A stretch of DNA of 13,249 nucleotides, from contig JAAYUT010000399.1 in the NCBI GenBank assembly GCA_012517485.1, positions 1 through 13,249 on the forward strand, read 5' to 3'. Positions 6,516-13,249 of the stretch are shown here, piece after piece; position 1 is the stretch's first letter; every line of letters starts with the position of its first letter. This DNA is from Candidatus Atribacter fermentans (GTDB lineage: Bacteria > Atribacterota > Atribacteria > Atribacterales > Atribacteraceae). The translations under genes were made by a program, and so were the position numbers. The notes beneath the pieces are model-generated. The model was not told the DNA's origin. It made no database searches and saw only the letters and a list, made by a program, of their open reading frames with translations.

Positions 6516-6544
6516 TTGACAGAATCGATTAAAAATCATACTAT
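6516..6544 (+). promoter_or_regulatory. Consensus sigma-70-type promoter of rrf2-MFS
   Basis: TTGACA (6516-6521) is a perfect -35 box. After exactly 17 bases comes TACTAT (6539-6544), a good -10. Transcription should begin near 6551, giving a leader of about 27 bases with AGAAAGG (6557-6563) before the ATG at 6578. Such a strong promoter next to an Rrf2 repressor suggests autorepression, with the operator overlapping the promoter. Confidence 0.75.
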
Positions 6545-6577
6545 TTTGATATCCTTAGAAAGGTAGTGTGCAATCTC

Positions 6578-7018
6578 ATGAAAATTTCAACACGATCTCG
6601 TTACGGATTACGTTTATTAGTGGATTTAGCCGAACATTCAGGGAAAGATCCAGTTAAGTTAAAAGATATTTCTCAACGACAGGGCATTTCCCTCAATTAC
6701 CTTCGGCAACTGATCATGCCTCTGGAATCGAATAACATTGTTCGAAGCGTCCGTGGAAACCGAGGTGGATATCTCTTAGGGAAAAAACCCGAGGAAATCA
6801 ACCTCCTCGATATTATGAATCTTTTAGAAGGTCCAATCGATTTAGTCGAATGCGTTCACAATAAGAATCTTTGTCCAAAATCGAATTCCTGTCCCACCCG
6901 AAAAATATGGGTAGACATTTCAGAAAAAATGGAGCAGTCACTCGCCCAAAAAAGCTTAAAAGATTTGATGGAAAATGATGAAACTTTCAACTCGACACTG
7001 AATGGGGGGTTGAAATAG
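6578..7018 (+). CDS. Rrf2-family transcriptional regulator with cluster-type cysteines
   Basis: The 146-residue protein has the family-typical start MKISTRSRYGLRLLVDLA, a winged helix-turn-helix (about 26-69) and the wing motif RGNRGGY (59-65). C92, C99 and C105 in a C-x6-C-x5-C pattern sit where IscR and NsrR carry their Fe-S ligands, so it may sense iron, redox state or NO through a cluster. IscR/NsrR spacing is C-x5-C-x5-C, so the first interval here is one residue longer. I chose the ATG at 6578; an in-frame GTG at 6566 lies too close to the AAAGG site. The spacing to the ATG is rather long, about 14 bases. The MFS gene begins one base after its stop codon, so the two form an operon. Iron-sulphur, NO, or cysteine control are all possible; the target is not shown. 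Confidence 0.88.
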   Translation: MKISTRSRYGLRLLVDLAEHSGKDPVKLKDISQRQGISLNYLRQLIMPLESNNIVRSVRGNRGGYLLGKKPEEINLLDIMNLLEGPIDLVECVHNKNLCPKSNSCPTRKIWVDISEKMEQSLAQKSLKDLMENDETFNSTLNGGLK

Positions 7019-7019
7019 A

Positions 7020-8168
7020 TTGTCTAAAAATTACCTCCTGATCCCCTTCTTTTTCGCTTTGATTATTATTGGTTTGGGACTCTCGGGAATCGGATCGGTT
7101 GTCCCCGAAATGACCAAACAATTTGGTGTCACCTCAGCTGTAATGGGACGAGTATTTCTATTTCATGGATTAGGGTACTTTATCTCCATCATGATCGCCG
7201 GCTTTTTAGGCGATATTATGCAAAAATCTTTTCTACTTCGCTTGGGATTGTTGATTAGTGCGCTCGGGTTTGTCGGAATCTCATCCTTCCACGGTTTTAC
7301 TCAAGTAATCCTCAGCTTCATGGCTATGGGAATCGGGCTGGGTTTTGTAGACTGCATGGTCAACCCGATTCTAACCGAAATATTTACCAAAAATCCTGGC
7401 GCCATTCTTAATATTGTCCATGCATTCTACGGCCTTGGCTCTTTATCTGCTCCTCGACTCTATGCTTTTTTAAGTCAACGACAATATAATTGGCAGAATT
7501 TTTATTCGGTAGTTATGGTTGTCACCATAGTGGTTTTTATCCTCTTTCTCTTCCCCTTTCTCCCCAAAACTGAGGGAAAAATGGGATTTCGAAATATATT
7601 AACAATTTTCCGCTATCGGGCTTTTTGGTTCATGGGTGCCATTACGATGTTCTATTCTGGGGGAGTTACTATCCTGAACGGATGGTTGGTATCCTATTTT
7701 AAAGAAAAAGGATTATCAATCACTGTTGGGGCGGTTTATCTTTCCTTTTTTTGGTTAGGATTAATGATAGGTCGTTTTGTGCTATCTTGGATGGTTGATC
7801 GAATTGGACATCTACGCATGATCCAGCTCAATACCATTGGAGGAATTCTTTTTGTGGTTTTAACTTTAAGCCTTCCAATTTCGGCCAATCTCACTCCTAC
7901 CCTTCTCTTTTTAACTGGCTTTATGCTTTCGACAATTATACCGACTACTTTGGCCTACGCACTGGTTAACTATCCAGAAACTGCCTCAACTGCATCTGGG
8001 TGGGTTTTAACCAATAACGGAATTGCTACCCTTTTTTTCCCATGGTTTGGAGGTATTCTGGCCTCATTCACCAGTTTCCGAACCACTCTGTTGATGGTAC
8101 CAATTTTGCTCATCATTATGCTTACTTTTCAATGGCTCTTAGCTGGAGAAATCAAGAAAGTTCAGTAA
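7020..8168 (+). CDS. Major facilitator superfamily transporter
   Basis: This is a 382-residue membrane protein with about twelve hydrophobic segments. The superfamily motif A occurs in the loop after segment 2, GFLGDIMQKSFLLR (61-74), and again in the second half, GRFVLSWMVDRIGHLR (251-266). The segment NIVHAFYGLGSL (131-142) with N131, H134 and G138 resembles FucP-like sugar/proton symporters. The substrate cannot be assigned, and drug or metabolite efflux is equally possible. The start is TTG at 7020, with GGGGGG ten bases upstream and the next residues MSKNYLLIPF leading into the first helix. It follows rrf2 by one base and is presumably under its control. It converges on the glutamate synthase operon, with 26 bases between the stop codons. 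Confidence 0.9.
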   Translation: MSKNYLLIPFFFALIIIGLGLSGIGSVVPEMTKQFGVTSAVMGRVFLFHGLGYFISIMIAGFLGDIMQKSFLLRLGLLISALGFVGISSFHGFTQVILSFMAMGIGLGFVDCMVNPILTEIFTKNPGAILNIVHAFYGLGSLSAPRLYAFLSQRQYNWQNFYSVVMVVTIVVFILFLFPFLPKTEGKMGFRNILTIFRYRAFWFMGAITMFYSGGVTILNGWLVSYFKEKGLSITVGAVYLSFFWLGLMIGRFVLSWMVDRIGHLRMIQLNTIGGILFVVLTLSLPISANLTPTLLFLTGFMLSTIIPTTLAYALVNYPETASTASGWVLTNNGIATLFFPWFGGILASFTSFRTTLLMVPILLIIMLTFQWLLAGEIKKVQ

Positions 8169-8179
8169 TCCCAAGTCAA

Positions 8180-8196
8180 AACCGCTCTAAGTGGTT
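8180..8196. terminator. Weak hairpin between convergent operons
   Basis: AACCGCT (8180-8186) and AGTGGTT (8190-8196) form a seven-base stem around CTA; one pair is G-U in plus-strand RNA and A-C in minus-strand RNA. It overlaps the stop codon of the GXGXG gene and starts 11 bases after the MFS stop. In minus-strand RNA it is followed by UUUUGACUU, a poor U-run. It could act as a weak bidirectional terminator but is short. Confidence 0.35.
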
Positions 8197-8932
8197 AATA
8201 GGCATAGACCCTTCCGTAAGGGCGAGTGGTGGTTGGAAAAACTTTCACAAAATCATCGCGTTTTAACTCAGGAATTTTTAAGCCAAGGTCGGTCAAAAAT
8301 TCCTGATAGTACATCATGATTTCATCAAAATCTTCGGCAGTCGGCAGATCAATACCGATTCCCGGACCAGCCTGTTCTGGTTGAAATCGCCCGCGTATAA
8401 ACATTTTTCCTCCGTGCATTCCTGAGGCAATGAATTTTCCTACCGGAGAACAGCTTGATTCGTATCCCAAACCTAACACCACAATCAAACCTCCGGCCAT
8501 ATACTCACCGAGAAAATCTCGGCTTGCTCCACCAATCATGATAACCGGATAGTCATTCAGATACGATTTCATATGAATTCCCACTCGATAGCCCACATTC
8601 CCCTTGACCCATATCTTCCCACCTCGCATGGCATACCCCGCAATGTCACGAATATCACCTTCAACAATAATTTTCCCTGAGTTCATTGTATTTCCAACTC
8701 CATCCTGAGCATTCCCATGAACAAGAAGCGTTGCTCCATCCATAAACATTCCTAAATCATCTCCCGGAACACCATTCACTTCGATTAACCCTTCGCCAGA
8801 TAAGGATCGCCCGATATAACGTTGTCCATTCACGCCGTGGAGAGAGAGGTTGCGTATTCCCTCTTTCCATTTCAACTCGATTTCTTTATTCACCTCTCGG
8901 TAATGACGCCCTTGACAAGGAATGATCATCAT
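8195..8932 (-). CDS. Glutamate synthase GXGXG-domain subunit (archaeal-type GltB3)
   Basis: This 245-residue protein is a right-handed beta-helix of the GXGXG type, the C-terminal domain of classical GltB, here a separate subunit. Repeating strands with glycine pairs are plain between about 50 and 190: DGATLLVHGNAQDGVG, GGKIWVKGNVGYRVG and GGASRDFLGEYMAGGLIVVLG-like segments. In GltB this domain has no catalytic residues and holds the glutaminase and synthase domains together. The C-terminus, ending RPYGRVYAY, is of the archaeal-type form. FwdC of formylmethanofuran dehydrogenase has the same fold, but the linked genes decide for glutamate synthase. The start codon overlaps the FAD gene stop (ATGA); an ATG one codon later is also possible. 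It is the last gene of the operon. Confidence 0.93.
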   Translation of the reverse strand: MMIIPCQGRHYREVNKEIELKWKEGIRNLSLHGVNGQRYIGRSLSGEGLIEVNGVPGDDLGMFMDGATLLVHGNAQDGVGNTMNSGKIIVEGDIRDIAGYAMRGGKIWVKGNVGYRVGIHMKSYLNDYPVIMIGGASRDFLGEYMAGGLIVVLGLGYESSCSPVGKFIASGMHGGKMFIRGRFQPEQAGPGIGIDLPTAEDFDEIMMYYQEFLTDLGLKIPELKRDDFVKVFPTTTRPYGRVYAY

Positions 8933-10203
8933 ACTTCAATGCCGGCTCCTTTCACGAAGTGTTTACGATATTGAGTTGGGAGGTTGATCAAGCCGAAGTT
9001 TGGCTCAAGCAACTTCTCATAAAATGCCTGAACCGGTAATTTTTGCCGCATGAGATTAATATAAATACCCGACTTTTCAATATCTCCAATAAAAATCACT
9101 CCAATAATACAATCATCTTTGATAACTAACTTTTTATAATTCTCCCGATCTTTCTTGATTATTATTTCACAATTGTCATCCGTCGGATTTACGATTCCTG
9201 CTGATACCAGTGCTTTTTCGCCAATTTCAACCGCATTCATAGGTAAGCTCCCCGGATAAGAAACAACACGCCCTGACATATTCCATCCGGCAACTCGCCC
9301 TTGATTGACTGCTTCGGGCCAAATCGCAACTACGCTCCTTTCCCCAGTCAATAAATGACGAGTTTCTGCGACATCACCAGCAGCATAAATATCTGGGCAA
9401 GAAGATTCTTGAAATTCATCAACGACAATTCCCCGGTTGATTTCAATACCCGAAGAACGAAGCCAATCAACATGAGGTCGCACCCCAATAGCAATAACCG
9501 CTAAATCGGCGGGAATTCGGCGACCACTTTTTAAAAGAACGTCGCTCAAATTTCCCTTTTCTTCTTCAAAGGATACAATCGTATCTTCTTTAATAATATG
9601 AACTCCTGAACGAAGGAGAGATTTTTCCAAATAATAGGAACCCTCTTCATCCAACATATTTTGAAGAAGACGCGGGGCTAATTCGACTAAAGTAATATTC
9701 TTATTCATATTCATCATGGCTTCACAGGTTTTAAGACCGATAAATCCACCACCAAGTATCACAATATTCTTGGCCGGCTTTTTATACATAAAGGAAGCAA
9801 TATTTTCCATATCCTTTTGGCGAGTAAAGGTAAAAATCCCGGGTTTTTCACGACCTGTTATTTCTGGAATAATGGGAACGCCTCCCGAAGCAATAAGCGC
9901 TTTTTCGAAGGAAATTTCGGTTCCATCAGCTAAGAAAGCCATTTTTTTCCTTGCATCCAACCGCTCTACTCTCGATTCATAACTGACCTGCACCTTATTC
10001 GATTCTTCAATTTTTCCCTGATAAGCAATGGAGTCGACGGTTCGCCCCAAACCATAGGTAATTAAAGGTCTTGAATAACAGGTTTTTTCATCAGAAACGA
10101 CCTGGATAAAACCAACCGGATCATTCTCACGAATACTTTGAATACACCACCAGGAAGCTACCGAATAACCAATGATAAAATAGTACGTTTCAAGTTTCTT
10201 CAT
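8929..10203 (-). CDS. FAD/pyridine-nucleotide oxidoreductase subunit of split glutamate synthase
   Basis: This 424-residue flavoprotein belongs to the pyridine nucleotide-disulphide oxidoreductase superfamily, NirB/NADH-oxidase-like rather than GltD. It should pass electrons from NAD(P)H, or from reduced ferredoxin via the neighbouring Fe-S protein, to GltB2. The N-terminal FAD loop is present but unusual: IIGYSVASWWC (10-20) where relatives usually read GNSAA. SRPLITYGL (44-52), the NAD(P) loop GGGFIG (151-156) and the second FAD motif YAAGDV (273-278) are intact, so the protein is probably functional. It lacks the redox-active CxxxxC of disulphide reductases. The ATG at 10203 has GAGG nine bases before it. 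It overlaps the Fe-S gene by 14 bases and the GXGXG gene by 4. Confidence 0.9.
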   Translation of the reverse strand: MKKLETYYFIIGYSVASWWCIQSIRENDPVGFIQVVSDEKTCYSRPLITYGLGRTVDSIAYQGKIEESNKVQVSYESRVERLDARKKMAFLADGTEISFEKALIASGGVPIIPEITGREKPGIFTFTRQKDMENIASFMYKKPAKNIVILGGGFIGLKTCEAMMNMNKNITLVELAPRLLQNMLDEEGSYYLEKSLLRSGVHIIKEDTIVSFEEEKGNLSDVLLKSGRRIPADLAVIAIGVRPHVDWLRSSGIEINRGIVVDEFQESSCPDIYAAGDVAETRHLLTGERSVVAIWPEAVNQGRVAGWNMSGRVVSYPGSLPMNAVEIGEKALVSAGIVNPTDDNCEIIIKKDRENYKKLVIKDDCIIGVIFIGDIEKSGIYINLMRQKLPVQAFYEKLLEPNFGLINLPTQYRKHFVKGAGIEV

Positions 10204-10630
10204 AGCTTAAAGCCTCATTCGGACAATTGGTCACACAGGCTGGTTCGCCATCGTTTCCACATAAATCACATTTACTCGCAATTTTCCGCTCTTTTTTTTC
10301 TCTTTGAATGACTCCAAACGGACAGCTCATGATACACATCCAGCACCCGACGCATTTTGTTTCATCACAAATGACCGCTCCGCTTTTTTCATCCCGATGC
10401 ATGGCTCCAGTCAAGCAGTTTTCAATACAAGTTGCATCCTCACAATGGCGGCACTGAAGGGCAAAAGAAAGATATCCCTCTTCTTCAACATGAACCCGGG
10501 AAACCGGTCGAGGGAATTCTTCTCGAAAAGCTTTTATAATTTTGCCAGAACTGGAATGCTTGACTAAGCATTGAATTTCACAAAGTCGACAACCAATACA
10601 GTATTCTTCATGGATGACAATCTTTTTCAT
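10190..10630 (-). CDS. 4x[4Fe-4S] ferredoxin-like subunit of split glutamate synthase
   Basis: This 146-residue polyferredoxin is of the HycB/DmsB type. Sixteen cysteines fall in four sets: C11/14/17/21, C60/63/68/72, C93/96/99/103 and C121/124/132/136, each suited to a [4Fe-4S] cluster. C88 is extra. It has no signal peptide or membrane anchor, so it is cytoplasmic. It lies between GltB2 and the FAD subunit, where a wire between flavins is expected, and such a gene commonly accompanies archaeal-type glutamate synthase. I chose the ATG at 10630, two bases after the GltB2 stop, because AAGGG lies about nine bases upstream; a GTG at 10639 is possible. Hydrogenase or DMSO-reductase electron transfer is the family alternative, but no such genes are nearby. 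Confidence 0.9.
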   Translation of the reverse strand: MKKIVIHEEYCIGCRLCEIQCLVKHSSSGKIIKAFREEFPRPVSRVHVEEEGYLSFALQCRHCEDATCIENCLTGAMHRDEKSGAVICDETKCVGCWMCIMSCPFGVIQREKKERKIASKCDLCGNDGEPACVTNCPNEALSYEET

Positions 10631-10632
10631 CG

Positions 10633-12153
10633 CTACCACCCTTCTCCGGCCGGCTTCACACCCAATAGTTGCGATTCCTCCCGGGTTAGCCCCACCGTCC
10701 TGAGATGTTCTTTATTCCCTCGTAAGCTCTGAATCGAATTCACTCCCATACCCCCCAGCATTTCTTTGATTTCGAATGCCCAGGCTCTCATCAGATTCAC
10801 CAAACGTCTTTTTCCAATCGATGGATTCAACCGTTTGGTAAGATAAGGGTCTTGGGTGGCGATTCCCCAATTGCACTTTCCGGTATAACATTTTTGGCAA
10901 AGATGGCAGCCCAGTGCCACCAAAGTGGCTGTTCCAATATAAACCGCATCAGCGCCCAAAGCAACTGCTTTGATGACATCGGCACTGGAACGAATGCCTC
11001 CAGCAACCACCAATGAAGCTCGGTGGCGTATGCCCTCTTGCCGCAAGCGCTCATCAACCTGAGCTAAAGCCAACTCTATCGGTATTCCCACGTTATCCCG
11101 AATAACCTGAGGAGCCGCTCCGGTTCCTCCCCGAATCCCATCGATAGCAACGATATCAGCTCCAGCTCGTATGGCTCCCGAAGCGATCGCTGCGATATTA
11201 TGAACCGCCGCTATTTTCACCGAAACCGGTTTTTCATAAGAAATTGATTCCTTTATGGCAAAAATTAAACGTTGTAAGTCCTCAATTGAATAAATATCAT
11301 GATGGGGCGCCGGGGATATGGCATCGGATCCCTCGGGGATTTTTCGGGTTCGGGAAATATCCGGGGAAACTTTTTCACCAGGGAGATGTCCTCCAATTCC
11401 TGGCTTCGCTCCCTGACCAATTTTAATTTCAACCGCTCCAGCGACCTGGAGATAGTCCCGATGAACACCAAAACGGCCGGAAGCGACTTGGACAATAATA
11501 TTATGGCCATAGGGATAAAAATCGGGATGGAGCCCACCCTCGCCACTATTGCAATAGGTTCCAACTTCACATGCAGCTTCAACAATAGAACGGAAGGCAT
11601 TATAACTGATCGACCCATAAGACATGGCTGAAAACAAAATGGGGAGATTCAGTTCTAATTGGGGAGCCAATCGAGTTTTAACCACTGGAAAGTCTTGCTG
11701 CCAATCGATATCCAGCATCTCTTCCTTTGCCCCCAAAAAAGTTTTTAACTCAATAGGCTCTCGGAGGGGATCGATGGATGGATTGGTTATTTGGCTCGCA
11801 TTCAACAAAAGATGGTCCCAATAAATGCGATAGGGTTGATCACAGCCCATACCAGTAAGTAATACCCCTCCTGTTTCTGACTGTTTATAAAGATTCCGGA
11901 TATGCTGAATACTCCAACTGGCATTGGGGTGAAAACCGACTTCTCTTTTTTTGACTTCCAATGCATTGGTAGGGCACAGGGTAACACACCGCTGGCAGCC
12001 AACACAGTATTCATCATTACAGGAAACCGTATCATCGCTCTGATCATAATGATGAACATCATTGGCACATTGACGAACACAGACCTGGCAAGCAATACAA
12101 CGGTCGGTGTCACGTATAACTTTAAATTCTGGAAACAAAACACTTTTTGCCAT
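10633..12153 (-). CDS. gltB: Glutamate synthase FMN/Fe-S catalytic subunit (archaeal-type GltB2)
   Basis: This subunit makes glutamate from 2-oxoglutarate and ammonia on FMN. The 506 residues open with two ferredoxin-type motifs, C19/22/25/29 and C50/53/56/60, absent from classical GltB. The FMN barrel follows (about 155-440). It contains FSAMSYGSIS (174-183), GEGGLHP (204-210), IGQGAKPGIGGHLPGEKVS (245-263), DGIRGGTGAAP (338-348) and AGGIRSSADVIKA (384-396). The [3Fe-4S] ligands are C416, C422 and C427 (C-x5-C-x4-C), followed by NWGIATQDP; C419 is additional. The start is uncertain: the ATG at 12153 gives MAKSVLFPEFKVIRDTDRC but has only a weak ribosome site, and an in-frame GTG at 12192 adds 13 residues. 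Either start overlaps the end of GltB1, so translation is likely coupled. Confidence 0.95.
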   Translation of the reverse strand: MAKSVLFPEFKVIRDTDRCIACQVCVRQCANDVHHYDQSDDTVSCNDEYCVGCQRCVTLCPTNALEVKKREVGFHPNASWSIQHIRNLYKQSETGGVLLTGMGCDQPYRIYWDHLLLNASQITNPSIDPLREPIELKTFLGAKEEMLDIDWQQDFPVVKTRLAPQLELNLPILFSAMSYGSISYNAFRSIVEAACEVGTYCNSGEGGLHPDFYPYGHNIIVQVASGRFGVHRDYLQVAGAVEIKIGQGAKPGIGGHLPGEKVSPDISRTRKIPEGSDAISPAPHHDIYSIEDLQRLIFAIKESISYEKPVSVKIAAVHNIAAIASGAIRAGADIVAIDGIRGGTGAAPQVIRDNVGIPIELALAQVDERLRQEGIRHRASLVVAGGIRSSADVIKAVALGADAVYIGTATLVALGCHLCQKCYTGKCNWGIATQDPYLTKRLNPSIGKRRLVNLMRAWAFEIKEMLGGMGVNSIQSLRGNKEHLRTVGLTREESQLLGVKPAGEGW

Positions 12154-13228
12154 AGTTGATTTTTTCACCCACTTGTCCAGAAACGACTTCACCCGCTTGG
12201 AGAGGCCTTATTTCATCCAATTCAGGTGCTATTTCACGAATTGCCGATTCTTCGCTGGATAAATAAAAAGTAGAATCTTTCCATGCTGCTACCATGGGAC
12301 GAAGCTTGATTCGATCCACCAATCCAAACATTCCCTGCTCGAAGCCAACAATAATACTAAAAGGACCATTTAAGAGCGCACCGCCGTAAATGATTCGTAA
12401 CGAACGATAAAAAGTCTTTTCCGGTTCAGGCATTAAATCGATCTCATGCCAGAAAGGACTGGCTAAAACTGAACCAAGGTAGGGAATGCGTATTTGGTGC
12501 TTTCGTCCTAGTAAATCGACTAAATAGGTAATGACCTCAGTGTCGGTTTGCAAATTGCAATGATAATCAAAATTCTGTAAATACCGCCGGTTTATCCCAT
12601 AGGAAGATATCTCACCGTTATGGACAACCGACCAAGAAAGCAAACCAAAAGGATGGGCACCACCCCACCAACCAACACTGTTGGTGGGAAACCGACCATG
12701 GGATATCCAACAATACGCTTCATATTCTTCCAGCCGAAAAAAACGTCCTATATCTTCTGGATAACCAACACCTTTAAAGATTCCCATATTTTTTCCACTC
12801 GAAATGACATACGCTCCATCGACTGAAGAATTAATTTTCATGACTAACTGAACCACTTCGTCGTCTTCAGAAAAATTTTTTCTTTTCGGATTGAGAAAAT
12901 ATCGTTTGAGATAAGGATAGTCTTGGATTTCTTTGATTACCCGAAAAGGAATCTCCTCAGAAAACTCAACCTCGCATACATTCTCGATGATATCTTCAGT
13001 GAGCAAAACCGCCTGTCGATTATCATAGAGAAGATGGAAAGCATACAGATCGGGGAAGTCCGGATAAATACCATATCCAGCAAAACCACCTCCCAAACCG
13101 TTGGAACGGTCGTGCATGACAGTTATTGAACGGATGACTGCATCACCCGACATTCTCGATCCGTCTTGGTTCAGAATGCCAACCACGGCACATCCGGAAG
13201 GTATACGATAAAGTTGGTCCTCTCTCAT
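12122..13228 (-). CDS. Glutamate synthase glutamine amidotransferase subunit (archaeal-type GltB1)
   Basis: This is a class II glutamine amidotransferase of 368 residues that would hydrolyse glutamine and pass ammonia to GltB2. The likely nucleophile is C13 in PSGCAVVGI, so a 12-residue propeptide should be cleaved to expose it, as in other Ntn-type amidotransferases. MHDRSNGLGGGFAGYGIYP (38-56), SHGRFPTN (176-183), VVHNGEIS (201-208) and TDTEV (228-232) supply the conserved glutamine and oxyanion site. PurF and AsnB share the fold, but the downstream genes fix the role. The ATG at 13228 has GGAGGA about seven bases upstream. It is the first gene of the operon visible; the promoter would lie beyond the window end, as only 21 bases remain. 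Confidence 0.94.
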   Translation of the reverse strand: MREDQLYRIPSGCAVVGILNQDGSRMSGDAVIRSITVMHDRSNGLGGGFAGYGIYPDFPDLYAFHLLYDNRQAVLLTEDIIENVCEVEFSEEIPFRVIKEIQDYPYLKRYFLNPKRKNFSEDDEVVQLVMKINSSVDGAYVISSGKNMGIFKGVGYPEDIGRFFRLEEYEAYCWISHGRFPTNSVGWWGGAHPFGLLSWSVVHNGEISSYGINRRYLQNFDYHCNLQTDTEVITYLVDLLGRKHQIRIPYLGSVLASPFWHEIDLMPEPEKTFYRSLRIIYGGALLNGPFSIIVGFEQGMFGLVDRIKLRPMVAAWKDSTFYLSSEESAIREIAPELDEIRPLQAGEVVSGQVGEKINYGKKCFVSRI

Positions 13229-13249
13229 TAATTCATCCTCCTCGATCCC

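Noticed and set aside
8195..8932. Reading the GXGXG protein as formylmethanofuran dehydrogenase subunit C
   Set aside because: The fold is shared, but the gene overlaps the glutamate synthase flavoprotein gene and no other Fwd/Fmd subunit is present.
11265..11631. Overlapping open frames on both strands inside the GltB2 gene
   Set aside because: The conserved FMN-domain motifs read only in the GltB2 frame; the others are codon-bias shadows.
12671..12685. ACCAAC-ACT-GTTGGT inverted repeat
   Set aside because: It lies inside the conserved PTNSVGWWGG segment of the amidotransferase and is explained by the codons for that segment.

Overview
The window (13,249 bp, moderate G+C, strong Shine-Dalgarno sites, tightly packed operons) looks like the chromosome of an anaerobic, probably deep-branching bacterium. 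The main clue is an 'archaeal-type' glutamate synthase split into five genes, an arrangement known from methanogens and from bacteria such as Thermotogota. An Atribacterota-like or similar anaerobe is my guess; the sequence alone does not fix the lineage.

Layout. (1) 1-339: no gene, only short degenerate inverted repeats. (2) 340-1734 (-): an AAA ATPase of the DUF4143 class with a C-terminal PD-(D/E)xK-like motif. Upstream (1764-1838) is a promoter whose -35 box touches a 50-bp almost perfect palindrome. (3) 1840-2091: no gene; more short palindromic repeats resembling those on the other side of the ATPase. (4) 2092-2175 (-): tRNA-Leu(UAG), probably with its own promoter embedded in the end of asd. 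(5) 2193-6405 (-): thrC-thrB-lysC-asd, an overlapping operon for aspartate-family amino acids. It supplies aspartate to aspartate semialdehyde (LysC, Asd) and homoserine to threonine (ThrB, ThrC). Homoserine dehydrogenase, the step between, is not in the window. (6) 6406-6577: divergent regulatory region with a consensus sigma-70-type promoter for the rightward operon. (7) 6578-8168 (+): an Rrf2-family regulator with three cluster-type cysteines, followed one base later by an MFS transporter. (8) 8195-13228 (-): a five-gene glutamate synthase operon, transcribed as glutaminase domain (GltB1), FMN/Fe-S synthase domain (GltB2), a 4x[4Fe-4S] protein, an FAD/pyridine-nucleotide oxidoreductase and the GXGXG domain (GltB3).

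How it works together. The glutamate synthase genes should form one complex. GltB1 would release ammonia from glutamine and GltB2 would build glutamate from 2-oxoglutarate on FMN. Electrons would arrive through the FAD and polyferredoxin subunits, and GltB3 would be the structural beta-helix. Glutamate then donates nitrogen for biosynthesis, including the aspartate family encoded next door.

Most of the window is core metabolism. The parts most worth a second look are the large palindrome at the ATPase promoter, the repeat-flanked ATPase segment, the tRNA promoter inside the asd stop codon, the Rrf2/MFS pair, and the unusual FAD-binding loop in the oxidoreductase.
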